NCBI GenBank assembly: GCA_033030425.1
Contig: JAUFSD010000012.1
Coordinates: 620,001-684,000, forward strand
DNA: 64,000 nt
Origin: Verpa conica
Taxonomy: Eukaryota > Ascomycota > Pezizomycetes > Pezizales > Morchellaceae
Reading direction: 5' to 3'
Shown here: positions 35,640-47,977 of the stretch, piece after piece
Position numbering within the stretch: the stretch's first letter is position 1
Layout: every line of letters begins with the position of its first letter
Translations under genes and position numbers: made by a program
Notes under the pieces: generated by a model
What the model saw: only the letters and a program-made list of their open reading frames with translations
Databases searched by the model: none
Told to the model about the DNA's origin: nothing

Positions 35640-38600
35640 GTGGTGGAAGGGCTAGGGGTAATGTTTTTATTTATGTTTTTTATTATTATATATAGATTTA
35701 CATAGATTGGCGTACGCACGGCAGAAAGGGCGTGAGGTTTCATGATATTATTATTGTTCTGTTAATTTACCCTCACGAAATATGAATAATCTTATGGTTT
35801 TTAGTCTTGCTGCTCCTGATCTCTTTTCTACATCTTGGTAGGTGTACCGCTTGGCTTTGGGGAGACACGTGTTTCCTATGAGCTGTACTGCACCTTGTAG
35901 GCCGTACGTGGCCGTTGAGAATATATTGGTTAGAACATGTTCGAGCGCCAACAGTGTTCATACACCATTGTATGATTTACGGAAACGATCGATGTTTGTT
36001 CTACAACGTTTACATAGGTTAGAAACATCAGACCAGACCTAGACTGTATATTAGGTCATAGAAGATTCTACCAACTCCCATAATATTACGGGCGGAGCCT
36101 CGTCTAAAATTTTGTAGCATTGACCTCTAGAGGAACGTCCTGCTAGAGTAAGGCCTATTGGTGTGCACAAAAATGTCTTGGTCAATATTTTAGTTTGGTA
36201 ATTATTCTTGCATATGGAAGATGAGCTAAAAGTTAACAAAAACCATTGGGTGAGAAAACGATAAATCTTAAATGAAAAAATACAGCTGTGTAGTGAGTGG
36301 TGGTTAGTTATAGTTATTCGAGTTCCTCTCTTAACCATAGTCGTATATTTTCTATACAATCTTCGGGTCGATCTTGTTAGATTAAATCAGCTCAATCGCT
36401 CGATAGCTGGGAAAAAATTCTGTATTTAATTTTAGCTACGAGAACTATAGAGCCTTCTTCATAACGAAACTAAAATTAACTATAGTACTGATAATACCCC
36501 CCAAGGTCACTCCCACAATCATTCCCACAGCTATTCGCACAACCACCCTAACAGCTCAATATATTTAAGAAGATATTATAGAAGTCAGTCGGATGCTTTC
36601 AAGTACCACCAATCAATTCCATCGGTGGGAGATAACATTGCAGATGTATTCATCCACTAGACCAGGCCAAAAATGTTATCAAGGACCGACCTGCTGGAGC
36701 TCATATCGCGCCCCGACTAGCAAATAGGCACAAGGAAGAGGCTAATTGTGTTTGAAAACAATGCCTCAGCTAGCCAAGAGTTAATGTTTACATATCTCAT
36801 TTCCCCACGCCCCACTACTCTTCTTTCCTCCCACCAATTACACGAACCAGCAGGTCAAGGTAAATTAAACCCTCTCACTTATTTATATTACATTTACCTT
36901 CTCTCAAATATGTCCCTCGGAATATTTACGTGTACTAGCTACTTCGTTGTTGTAGAATATACTGTACATTTTTAGCTTATCTAATAAATATAATGATTTA
37001 TTGGTTGATTTAGTAATAAATACAGTGGCTCCGTATTAGCGTTTTTGATAATGATAATGTGGGTATATGTAGACCGAGTGATTGTTTGTGGGTAGTAGTT
37101 TCTTTCCTTGTGTCACCCCAACAAGCGTGACGTGACAATAGTAGTATATAGGTTGGAACAAATCTAGTATTTCGCTTCGAGTGATAGGTGATGCTGAGGA
37201 GGTCAGATTTTGTTGATTCTAGCAAGGTATTTTGGCGAGAAATTCTGTATTGCCCAAAGCCACCATTAGGCATTGATTATCTGCCGGTCATGACCTAGGT
37301 CTTCTAGATCCAAGGTCCTTGTGTAACTTAATGGAAATATGCTCAATTGATCAAGATGCAAGCTAGGATAGAGTCTGGTGCCACAATAAAACCGGTCATT
37401 CCACCACATACCAGCTTCTCTAAAAAATTCACACGTGATATCTTGAGATCTGTCACCAAGTACGTTTTCAGGGGGCTAAAACGGTATTTACAATATCTCC
37501 AATTTCACATTATCTCCATACAGATTCCGGTGTTCCGAGGAGTCCGAGTTAAGTATGCTAGAGGGTTTGAACGAGTGAGACTTAGGTCATGTTCATTCCC
37601 ATTGGGGTTTCTTCGGGCTAATATATAATTGAAATACTTTTTGTACTACATTCTCGCTGCGAACTGCTAGACAATCATCTCATCTGATCTTTCCGTAACC
37701 GCGGTGTTGCATGATATGCACGTGTAATTTCCTATCCTTGCCTAGTCAAATTAAGATTTTAAGGCTTTTGTCCAAGTGCGGAGGATCGGGTAGACATGTC
37801 CAACGTTTTGGAGACGACTACTATAATAATTATCTCGCAAAATAAGCATGTCAATCCCCAAGAGTGTGCATCTCGCTAGCTTAACGGTCTTTACTCGGCC
37901 TGGTTGACTGCTGACCTATGTATTTAACCGCAGTTCGCAAGATTGATCCCCCCCGGCCGTACCTCCGGGGGCAGATTTCCCCTGAGAAAATCACCCATAA
38001 GGTTTATCCGGGTGTCGGTTAGTGCCCTGAGTAACCATATAAAGGCTTCCCCATAGTGAAAGACGGGATCGATAGAAACTACCACGTTGTGGACCTTACA
38101 GGTCGTTTGATTAGTGATTGGTAATACAACATCCAAGTTCCCTGGAAAATATATAGTGCGGTGATAGCCTTTAGTGTGAACTTCCTACAGGAAGTGCTAG
38201 TAGTATAAACGGTATTTGGTTGCTGAGGCCCCATCCCACCTAAGATATGAAAAATCCCAAGGAATTCGTTGTGCCGGATATCCTTTAGTTTAAGTGTGAC
38301 CTCTGTAAACCCTACCCTAGTCGGCAATTACTTTCAGAATGTTTTTCTTCCCCGGGGCGTCGATCCGTGTATACTTAAGGCTATAACAGGCGTCCAAGGG
38401 TTTACCTGGCTTTGTTTGCCGATAAATTCAGTGTCTAGAGAAGACTATTATTAATTCAGCTGATCAGTCTCGAGGAAATGCCGTGATGCGGTAGTTACCT
38501 ATGTAGGATTGTGACTGTACTGTGCCAGGGTTCCGAAATCTAGTCGTGGATTTGATCACTTTTTATTTGAAGAATCACTAACTTTTGAAGAATCATTAAA

Positions 38601-40396
38601 TGCCTCTTCTAAAACAGTAAGTATCACCGCTGCCTGTGAGGCTTGGCGATGTTATTAGGTAGTAATTTTTTTGTATCAAGGTCACGGAATTTCACTCGAC
38701 TCTAGTACATGATCTTTCTTATACCGTGTTGTGTCTCCTAATTCAGTAATTTAACACCCCGGAGAATCTTAACCGAATTTTTTTATCTACGTATAAATTA
38801 CTTAGATATCTAACGGGCTTGGTGTCAAACCGATCAGACTAGGCCAAGTCCATACTCTAGAAGCCCTAAAAGCACAAAATATCATGAGACAAGTTGAGGT
38901 ATTAACTAAGATAAAGAAATACTATAGTAGATAAACTAGCCCCTGCCTAATATAATTTTCGTCAGTAGCAACCTATACTATGATATATGACCTTTGAAAA
39001 CTTGAGGTGGTTACCTAATAGAGAACGCACGAGTACTCTATTTGCGTATTAACTGTAGTCAAGCTATCATAGATAGGTATTTTATATGCCAGAAGAATCT
39101 ATACTCCCCGTATCCCTTTCTTCTCACTAACCCATAGTTGAAAGCCTGTGACACGAATAACCAACCTATATAGGAAGCTAAGCTTTATGATCCAGGCGAA
39201 TTCCCGCAATCTCCTGATCCTATAAGGAATATAGTCACGCGAAACCTTTGTCAATACTGCAATTGAAGTACCATACCGTTTCTCTCGAAAAGTACTGACC
39301 ACGTGTGAAAGTTTTTCTTATCACATGTAAACCCGGTCGACCGGCTACTATTGGACTGCCATAACTATTAGGAGAAGAGTGAAGGGGTTTTGTGATACCT
39401 TGGGCGTTAACTGCTGTTATAGTTGTGGTTTATCTTTGTTATGTAATCAGCTTGTACTCCCTACATTAGTTGGTAGTAGAGAGTTACACGAGGTTCAATC
39501 AGACTACCAATAAGCCCCACCTGATCTAAGTGCTGACCTAATTTACCCTATCTACAATCCGCCTCGATTGATTCCCTCTCACCGAAACGAATTTCGGGCT
39601 GAATTATTCCATCCTTACACTCGATTCACCCTAGGGCTAGTAGTCTATTTAGCCCGGCAGCATAAATAAGAGATCCACCTATGGTATTCGCAAAAGAGAT
39701 ACAAAAACTTAGAAAAGGTCGAGAAGAATATTGTTACTATTTGTTTCTATCTAGGATCTAGACCTGTTCGGTTGTTCCCCTAAAAATCTTAAAACTAAGA
39801 TATGTAAAGTACTAAGAAATCAGATGAACTAAACATGTATAATCTTTACCTGCCAAAGGCCCGGCATCTGCAAGGGGTAAACCCCCAGGGTCTATTCCCA
39901 AGCTTTCTATCGGTACTAGACTGGGTAAGCTATCATGTGCATAAATATTCGGCTATTTGGGATTTAGGGCAGGGTTTACGTATGTTCATGAGAATGGTTC
40001 GGGAGAATCAGTAGCGAAAGCTTAAGGCTGATGATTATTTGTATTAGGGAATGTTAAGGCATTGCACATGAGTGAAGACCAAGAGAATAAATATTTTTTT
40101 GTTAGTTCTTGGTTGCTTACTCTTAATAATATCTTGCGATATAGGTATCGAGTGATTTAAGATAAAGAGACTTATTTTTGTAGAACAATCTGGTCAAAGT
40201 TTGGCTTGAGCTCTAAGGCTTTCCTCATAGTAGTAGTGGGTTTTACGTATTTGATTACAAGAAAATGTTCAAGTAAACATATTCAGCCACATGGGCATAA
40301 ACTATTGAGATTCAAAATAACTAACAAATAAAAAAACAATCTGATAAAAACAATCTGCCCTTAAACTCCTGAACTAGTTATAACCCTTTCCTTGAT
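35640..40396. other. 4.8-kb AT-rich gene-free block
   Basis: No gene is supported between the SDR gene and the GH16 gene, which are convergent. A decayed copia fragment sits at 36598-36720. Short overlapping ORFs at 37924-38454 have some protein-like composition but no domain. The rest is AT-rich DNA, probably old transposon debris. Confidence 0.5.
36598..36720 (+). pseudogene. Relic of a Ty1/copia RNase H C-terminus
   Basis: One frame reads FKYHQSIPSVGDNIADVF, a stop, then TRPKMLSRTDLLELISRP and a final stop. This matches the end of copia polyproteins, where KYH...I(R) leads to a D-N-I-A-D-V-F-T-K-P motif. The internal TAG and missing upstream RT/RNase H sequence show it is a dead fragment. 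No LTRs are visible nearby. Confidence 0.5.
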
Positions 40397-41573
40397 TTAG
40401 GAGCTCCAGACTTTCAAACTATTAATTTGCCAGTAAGCCGGAGCAAACGCGGCCGGGGTGTTGGCAACATAATCGATGCAAGACGAACCAGGGCTATAAT
40501 TATTAGCCATGAATAGTGCTAAGATATAGGGAGTTGATAAAACTTACCATCCTGAAGTAGACCAAACATTTCCAGCCCAATCTCCACAGAAAGTCACGTC
40601 AAAGATAATCCTATGGGAAATGAAATGTGAATTGATGTCACATGAACCTTGGAAGATTGCTGCAGGAGTCCCCCAGTTTGCTGGCTCTGGATTTCCAGTC
40701 AAGGCATCAGCCGGGATGGCACTTCGAGGGAAGAACCACACTTTGATAAAGTCCGAGTTCCACTCAGTAGCATAGACACCGCCGCCAATACTATTGAAGC
40801 CAGCTCCATATGAGTTTGCACGGGTATCCTAGGTTGGAAATTAGCAGGTATAGTGATAAGAGATTCGAATTTTAACAGCCTTACCTGAGTACTACATCCT
40901 TGATTGCTAGCCTGGTTTGCAGCGTTAACATAGCAGTTTTTGGTAATAGAAGTACCAGACTGTCCACTGCCAGTGATACTGCAGCTATCGCTAGTGTGAA
41001 GCGCCATCAAGTTCTGAGTGTTTTGGTGAACACCTTCGATAATATCAATCTCGCCATTGTTTGGCCAGTTATCACCGAGAGTCCAGCTACGAAGAAAAAA
41101 ACTCATTAACATATATTCCAATGCCACCCTTTATATATAATACATATAAACTTACTATGCTGGCCAAGTTCCGCAGACACCTCCAGGCATGTGGGCGAGA
41201 TCCAAGATAAAAAGACCACGCTGGAAGCGAGCCTTACTCTCAAGGCGAACACTGCTACGCCCATTTGGTGCGCTATTCGTATAGTCAACACCAACATAGA
41301 CATTGTTTGCGTTGGTCTTGATAATGCCTTGGGATAGAGCGCTAGCTTGATCGATATATTTCACGAATCCATTGGTAGGATCCGCACCCTAAACACAATA
41401 TAGGTCAGTTTAAAGGATTTATTGTAGAAAATATAGTATAGATGAGAGATACGTACGGTGTAGAAGTCAAACTTGGAGAAAAAGTTGGCTGGTGTATAGC
41501 TCTCTTGGAGAACTGTGTAGGCGGCTTCTGCGACAGACGCAACGAGGGCAAGAGATGCAATGACGAACTTCAT
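40397..41573 (-). CDS. Secreted glycoside hydrolase family 16 (endo-beta-1,3(4)-glucanase type)
   Basis: Five exons on the minus strand (41573-41457, 41388-41156, 41086-40885, 40828-40548, 40493-40397) give 309 aa. The first 18 residues ([18 protein letters not shown]) are a signal peptide. The catalytic motif NGEIDIIEG carries Glu129 (nucleophile), Asp131 and Glu134 (acid/base). Substrate-cleft motifs [25 protein letters not shown] and [10 protein letters not shown] are present. This set is typical of fungal mixed-linkage or beta-1,3(4)-glucanases, which cut glucans in plant or fungal walls outside the cell. There is no C-terminal GPI signal or carbohydrate-binding module. Intron phases are consistent, and the last exon brings a cysteine pair (CPGSSC) plus the closing strand. 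The gene stands alone between AT-rich blocks. Confidence 0.92.
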
Positions 41574-43175
41574 TTTGGATGTGTATCGCGTTATAAAGAT
41601 GATTTGAGGGGCTTTTGATGATTTGAATTTGAAACATTAAGGAAATCCTGTTCTCTTTAAATGTTTTCTTTTTCGTTCAGGATCCCGTAAAGGAGTATAC
41701 TCAGTACATCATTGGTAACCATCTTGTGCCTCAAAACAGACCCCTAGATTGCTATGGTCCACAGATAGCGCCATGAAATTTCCTACTGGGATAGATGCAG
41801 GCACCACTTGGATGATCATCCAGCACGCAGAATTAACCTTTCGCTAATGGTCGTGACCAAGTAGTCGGGCGTACAGGTCACCGCCTCTGTACGCAAGATC
41901 CTGAACAGGGGTGCTCGAGCTCGTGGAGATATATAGCCGTTAATATTATAGGGCTGTGATTTAGTCCAGGGACACATTTTCGAAATTGTGGGGCATCTGC
42001 GGTGCTCAGAAGCAGATGGCATTCCCAAAGCAGTTCGAGGCCCGAATCTCTATTGAGTTAAGCATGCTGTTGGGCCATGTGACACCGTTAATTTAGCCAG
42101 GGTTCAAGTATTCGCACATATACCATTTACTTGATATATATGCTACTACAATTAAGAAGGAGGTATTTCTGCGTACGCTTATACACGCGCGCTTTGCGGG
42201 ACGCGACTTATGAGTATTTTCTGAGGTTTCAGTCTACCTTGGTTTCAAGCACCTCATAGCTACATCATAGCTACATAGGAACTGGGCGAAGCTTTGGCGC
42301 GCTGGTGTCATTGTAAGATACCAAACCCATTTTTGCATGTCCTCCCAGTTGACTGTCTGAGAGATGCGCTGCCATATCCTATTTAGACGCAAGTAATTCT
42401 AATCACATACCATCACTCACCCACTGAGGGGATACATGTGGTTTTTTGCAGCCGCGTTTCAATCGGGGCTGGCCCTTCATTACCGGTAACGCCGGTAGGG
42501 AATCCGAAATACTTGCTTGGGCAACCCAGTACATAAAATTTCCGTTTCGAATCCTCAGCTAGGGTCAAGCCTATCGGGTATTCCTCCGAGCCTAATAAGT
42601 GGTGATGATGAGCCAGACGAGTATCTACCGATAGGTACTCGATCGCCACATTGCCGCCAAGTAACCCTTCTTTGACTGCTGGCTGGTACCTAATGCCAAT
42701 TCAGCATGATCAGTAAATCATCTGGAATAATTTTGATTTGCTCCATTTTGGCCAAAATACCTGAATTTGGTCAGCTAGTCTCGCTACGAGGATCTACCTT
42801 GTCATAGATTTTAACTCAAGACCATAGGTATCTGGAGCAGGCGAGAATAACTTAGTGACAGTTCCTTATTTGTCCTGGCCTAGTGGATCCACGGCTTTTG
42901 AAATTTGCATTTCTATGTTTCTTTTGCCTAACCCGAGTATAATTAACTAGGTTTGTAGTCTAAGCTTATTAGGACGTTAAAGTAGTTACGAATCATGATA
43001 CTTGTCCTGCCAGAGTCTCAGGTATATCTTGGCACAAATCATCTTATCTGATTAGAAGTGAAGTCTTGGCAGGATCTGATCTAAGCTGTGCAACAATTAT
43101 CGTCCAGCTATCCTTCCCCCAACTTTGACCTCACCCCTCCATCTCCCATATCCAGCATCATCAAATATCGATAAA
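41574..43175. other. Intergenic region upstream of GH16 and UMP1
   Basis: 1.6 kb between two divergent genes, so both promoters lie here. One minus-strand frame at about 42413-42690 (EYLSVDTRLAHHHHLLGSEE) has protein-like composition but no recognised domain or splice partners. It may be a gene fragment. Confidence 0.4.
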
Positions 43176-43910
43176 ATGGTACTTCAAAAACCCTCTATCA
43201 TACCCTCCCTATATCACGCGCACTAATAAGGCAATACAGTCTCTCCGCATCATCCCCACCCCAAAGCACGCCGCACAAGTCTCCACCGCAAAGGGAGCTC
43301 CAAGTGTTCGTTCGATCCCTGATCCGATTCGGGACGGCTTGCACTCTGTATCCGCCGATGTTAACGGACGGCACCCGCTAGAGGCTAGATTGAAGAACTG
43401 GGATGAGACCCAGCAGGCGTTGAAGATGGAAGGTCTGATGAGGGTATACGGTGCGCAAGAGCCGATCAGGAGGGGTATGGAGATGAAGATTAGTGGATCG
43501 GTTGGTCCCCTTGTGCCTCTAGAGGTTTATTGATGGGGGCAAGGTTGTTGTGGGGATGAGATCTTGACGGGTAATGAGGGATGGGATGGGGATGGAGATG
43601 CTGATCAGATTTCGGGGAATAGGACTGGAGGCCGATACAGCTGGGTGGACCTAGCAACTTCCATCTCGACATCTTAAGAGGGAAAGACACAACTATCGAG
43701 TGGGAAGATATCTACAAGGGTAAGCTGAGCTTTCTACCCCGCACCACCCCACCCCCTTTGAAGTCCTTGTTTATCCAGCAATGTTCATTCGCCATGATAT
43801 TCTTTCATCACGAGAGACTAACTTAACTACTCATCACAGGAACTGACAACACCGAGGAACTACCGGGATTCCATGCCGAGATGGAATCGAAGCTGAAAAT
43901 GAATTGGTAA
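43176..43910 (+). CDS. UMP1: Proteasome maturation factor Ump1
   Basis: Four exons (43176-43178, 43240-43500, 43623-43719, 43840-43910) give 143 aa, within the family's usual size. Exon 1 holds only the ATG; splicing gives MSLRIIPTPKHAAQV, the standard Ump1 opening. Diagnostic motifs are DGLHSV, HPLEARLKNWDETQQALKME, VYGAQEPIRRGMEMKI, and in exon 3 WRPIQLGGPSNFHLDILRG and IEWEDIY. Ump1 is a mostly unfolded chaperone of 20S half-proteasomes; it sits inside the maturing particle and becomes its first substrate. Intron 1 has a GTACTT donor, a CTAAT branch site and a CAG acceptor, so the ATG-only exon is well supported. Without it no start codon precedes the conserved N-terminus in frame. Confidence 0.92.
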
Positions 43911-45072
43911 AGCTTTGTAGGAGAGGGGGTGTATTCATTAGAACCATATTACTCAAGCAGAATCGATGTCCTTCTTTGAAGTCCTGGACCCATTGAATAC
44001 CATATACTGGCCCTAACCGTTCAGGTCTCTGCCGGTAGAAAACGAGATCACGTTTGGCAGAAACGCCCTATATAAGTCCAGAGAATTTTTTCATGTAACA
44101 CTTTTGTAGGATATCTCTGTAGGGTAACCTACCAATACTTGAGTGAGACATCATAGTCTCCAGTAAAATCACACTTCCACTTATCTACTGCACTTATTCC
44201 CAACCTATCCGTCAGAGTAGTTAGTTACTTCATTTCACATTCACAACATTTCTTTGTCTTCCTAAAAACTAAGCGAACTTGGCAACTGATTTTTGTTCTC
44301 AAATATTCCTAACAATTTCTTTCAGAGTTCAACTAAAGATATAGTGTTTTACAGGACCGAACTAAGAAGGGTAATGATCACTCTCGAGAATAGTTACCCT
44401 GTCTAATATCTGTAGTTAATATTAGAACCTGCTATATCGTGACTTATTAAATTCTTAGGTACATTTATCTATATTAAATACCTCGCATAGTCATTAAGAC
44501 CTTAAACCACCAGTTGACTTTGTGCGTTTTCACGTAATATTTACATAGTTTGTCATTCTACCAGAAGATTTAGATACTCTAGCCTTTCGTGCATTTTATT
44601 CATACATTATTCCGCTGAATGGTTCACGCGCTTCCAGTGGTGACGATCAGTATGATTACATGAGGGGTGCATGACTACCTAACAAATGATCAAGAACTAC
44701 ACATGTTTTTACACTTCTAGTGGTAGCTCTTGCATTTCCATGCAAGTGTCCAACCCTCCCCCCTAGCTTGCGTGACCTTATATGCATGAGGATTACGCCG
44801 ACTCACAGCCCATCACTCGAACTTCATTAAATAATTTAATGGTTTCCTAGTATTAGATCATAAGGTATTAGATTGTTAGAAAGATAGCGTCTAAGAGGAT
44901 TTTAGCTGCTTATGAGGCGTAAAGTTTTTTTAAGGCTTTGATAAAATATACCTACATATCTCGAAATCAACACTATAACTTGTAATAACGGGCTAAGTTA
45001 TATTAGGCCTGGTTTGAGATAATGTCTTTACCCCATATGAAACATGGGCTATAGAGTACGAGCAGTGTATGG
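43911..45072. other. Intergenic region between UMP1 and the nested transposons
   Basis: AT-rich DNA with the UMP1 3' end. No ORF or repeat stands out. Confidence 0.5.
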
Positions 45073-45629
45073 TACAGTCAGTATGCAAAAATGTTCGTGA
45101 TGAGACAGGTCTCAAATGGGAAAATTTGTCTCAGCAAAAAACTCGGTAATATTGACTTAGCTTAAAAATTCACTGAAAAGCAGGCACTAGGAACTAAATA
45201 CTATAATTGATATTTCAGGTAAATGGAATCTTAAAGAATCAAACATAGTTTACATAGCTAATTGCCCTTTTGGAATGTTTTTTGATAAACTACATTTGAA
45301 CTTTGATAAACATGACCCTGTGAGTTTTTTGCGCCACCTGAGACCTGTTTCATCACAAACATTTCTACTTGAGAAAACGAGAAAACCTTTTCCATACCAT
45401 GCCCCACCGTGCATTACTTTAGAATACCACCCACACTAAAACATCCATATAAAGTCTAAAAAAAATAAAATAATGAAATAAGAGAATAATAATATACATG
45501 TGCTATACCAGTTAAATAAAAATACAAAAATTTTGGCATAGGTTCCCCCTGTAATAGCTATAATTTACCCCAAAACTCCAATATCTCATTATCCCATATA
45601 AAGCCAGGAAATATTGTTTAGAAGTGTAT

Positions 45630-46140
45630 TAATGTATAGAGACGCGTTTTCTCGGCGTTTTTCGATGGAGGCAAGTGTTTAAAACTGGTAATGCATAGAG
45701 AAACGCGTTCTCTCGGCGTTTTTCGATGGAGGCAGGTGTTTAAGACTGGTAATGCATAGAGACGCGTTCTCTCGGCGTTTTTTGGTGGAGGCAGGTGTTT
45801 GGAACTGTGGTAATGCATAGAAACACGTTCTCTCGGCGTTTTTCGATGGAGATAAGTGTTTGGAACTGTGGTAATCCATAGAAACGCGTTCTCTCGGCAT
45901 TTTTCGATGGAAGCAGGTGTTTAGAACAGTGGTAGTGTATAGAAACATGTTTTCTCGGCGTTTTTCGATGGAAATAGGTGTTTGAATGGATGATGAAGGG
46001 TAGAGAACCTGTTTTCTCGGCGTTTTCGATGGGAATAAGTGTTTGGAGATGGTACTATCTGTAGAGAACGCGTTTTCTTTATGTTATTTGATGAAAATAA
46101 AGATTGCGACCGGGTAAAAATCGTGTTTTCTCGGCATATC
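45630..46140. repeat. 61-bp minisatellite inside the MULE
   Basis: About eight head-to-tail units of roughly 61 bp (core tctcggcgtttttcgatgga). The left units are close copies, and units toward the transposase gene decay progressively and vary in length. The array lies between the left TIR and the transposase stop codon, so it is subterminal DNA of the transposon. Minus-strand ORFs crossing it (45618-45948) are an effect of the repeat, since 61 is not a multiple of three. Confidence 0.85.
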
Positions 46141-46213
46141 TGGAAGGAATAGTGATTCTACACGGTTGTGTTAGTATATATAAGTAGAAAATAATAAATT
46201 CATAAAAAAAACC

Positions 46214-47977
46214 TTATGAATCCAAAGCTTTGCATGTTGCTGAATTGTGTCCAGGTAATCCACACTTTCTGCAATGCCACCGTGATGCTGATAAAGTCTT
46301 CTTAACCTGTTGCCCATGCCGCATACGTGCTATCTTTGGTCTCCCTACTGATGTGCGTTGTTTTGATGGTGCAGTGCATGTAGGAAGGAAGTTATCGGTA
46401 GTAGATTCAGGAATATCTTCCAAAGATATCGGCTTCCAGTTTTCAAGATAGGTATTTCTCCATGTTGTTGCCGATAGAATCTGAGGGAGAAACTGACGTG
46501 GATCTGCTTGAAGGCTGTAGATAAATTGAAGCGCATGTTGGCAAGGAATCTCGTTCTCTTGGTAAAGGCCACAAGAGCAGGTTTTGGATGCTAAGTTGAC
46601 AAGATAAACGGTTTTGCTGCTTCTGGATTGAACTTCTGCTTCGGTAGTACTGCTTGATCTGACTGCATTTCCTCCAGCTAGCTTTTTGCTCTCCAAAAGC
46701 TTCGCTAAACAATATGGTGTATATGGTTGAAAAAAGTGTGCAGTTGCTGTTTGAAGATGTGTAAAGAGGGCAGTTGCTGTTTGAAGGCGTGTAAACCGAG
46801 TTTTCATTGTATCATGCCAGATCTCGTTGAGCAAGTCAAGAATTGAAAGCTCACGGTCGCGTACAAGACTGCTGTTCATCGATTCCACGATATTTGATGA
46901 CTTGTGGCCATAATTCTTCCCAGGAAAAAATGCCGTAACCCATGCTTTAGGATCGATTCCTCCTAAATACTCCGCTGCTGCTTGATTGTGTTTCCGTAAC
47001 TGAACTAGACTTTCGGAGTAGGCAATTGGTGTTCTTGCATTGGCGATGGTCCAAAAGAATGGAAGTAAAGCGGGGTTGGAAAATTTTTTGCGAAAATTTT
47101 CTTTGAGATGAACGCAGCAATGTCCTCTGGCAACTCCAGCTCCCAATACCCAATCTGCCGATAATATCCCTTTGCCTCTATCGCTCAGCATTGTTGAGCT
47201 GAGTATCTGCGGAATAGCTCTTTTCAAGTGTTGAAAGAAATACTCCCATGATGCACCACTCTCGCTCTCCACAATCGCCCAAGCAAGGAGTATATTATGT
47301 CCATTAGCATCGATCCCAACTGCAAGCAAGAGTGTTTGTACAAAGCGTGCTTTCAAAAATGTTCCATCAACAGCTGTGAATTTCCGACACTGAATGAATG
47401 ATGTTTGAGATTGGTGTGGGCAGATAAAAATGCGTTGGAAGCATTGATTTGAGGGATCGGTTGCAAGATCAGTATAAACTAAAGGGTTGGATGTGCGGAG
47501 TAAAGAAATATATCCGGGGATTTTTTGGAATTGTTCAATCTGATTGTCTAATCGGTCCTGGATTAAAAACTGCTTGCACAACCGCGCTGCTTCGTATTTT
47601 ACTGTCTCGTTGTAATGGATAGCACATGTTTCCACAATCTGCTTTGGTGTTATATCTTTTGTAACCCATAAATGTTGAGGTATTACGCGTCGTAACCACG
47701 TTTGGCTGTTTGCAGTCTTCCGGTTTGTTGCTGCAGCTGCAATACAAATATGTTCGCTTCCAAGTTTTTTTACTTGTACACCGTCAGAATTAGCGGTAGC
47801 AAATACGCGCCAGCTGCACCCATCTGCTTGGGACCGACAACGATAATCAACGCGTTTATGATCTTTAACAGGGATGCGGTAATAGAATTTGTCAGCAATA
47901 GACCAATTCTCAATTTCGGTTTTCAGTGCATTAAATGAAGCAAAAAACATGCCAACTTCAATTGGAGTAGTAGCCAT
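46214..47977 (-). CDS. MULE transposase
   Basis: An intronless 587-aa transposase. The N-terminal MuDR-type zinc-binding region has Cys47, Cys54, His76 and Cys78. The catalytic core is FTAVDGTF (Asp204), MLSDRGKG (Asp266), a CCVH motif (residues 287-290) and NIVESMN (Glu365), so the DDE triad is complete. A SWIM zinc finger follows (CSC...CQH, residues 467-481), then a CCHC zinc knuckle (CRKCGLPGHNSATC, 569-582) at the C-terminus. The enzyme would bind the element's TIRs in the nucleus and cut and join DNA. A 30-bp tandem duplication codes the repeated LQTATA stretch at about residues 398-413. No stop codon or frameshift is seen. The start at 47977 was chosen as the first Met ahead of the zinc-binding region. 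Confidence 0.95.
   Translation of the reverse strand: MATTPIEVGMFFASFNALKTEIENWSIADKFYYRIPVKDHKRVDYRCRSQADGCSWRVFATANSDGVQVKKLGSEHICIAAAATNRKTANSQTWLRRVIPQHLWVTKDITPKQIVETCAIHYNETVKYEAARLCKQFLIQDRLDNQIEQFQKIPGYISLLRTSNPLVYTDLATDPSNQCFQRIFICPHQSQTSFIQCRKFTAVDGTFLKARFVQTLLLAVGIDANGHNILLAWAIVESESGASWEYFFQHLKRAIPQILSSTMLSDRGKGILSADWVLGAGVARGHCCVHLKENFRKKFSNPALLPFFWTIANARTPIAYSESLVQLRKHNQAAAEYLGGIDPKAWVTAFFPGKNYGHKSSNIVESMNSSLVRDRELSILDLLNEIWHDTMKTRFTRLQTATALFTHLQTATAHFFQPYTPYCLAKLLESKKLAGGNAVRSSSTTEAEVQSRSSKTVYLVNLASKTCSCGLYQENEIPCQHALQFIYSLQADPRQFLPQILSATTWRNTYLENWKPISLEDIPESTTDNFLPTCTAPSKQRTSVGRPKIARMRHGQQVKKTLSASRWHCRKCGLPGHNSATCKALDS

Noticed and set aside
37924..38454. Overlapping ORFs that might be transposon remains
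   Set aside because: Some protein-like stretches, but no motif that I can name; too weak to list as a gene or relic.
42413..42690. Minus frame with EYLSVDTRLAHHHH
   Set aside because: Protein-like, but no domain, start or splice partners; mentioned only under the intergenic entry.
45618..45948. Minus-strand ORFs with repeated KHLPPSKNAERTR
   Set aside because: They are translations of the 61-bp minisatellite; the unit is not a multiple of three, so the apparent protein repeat shifts frame between units.
45630..46140. Possible CRISPR-like array
   Set aside because: The units are contiguous without unique spacers and lie inside a eukaryotic transposon.
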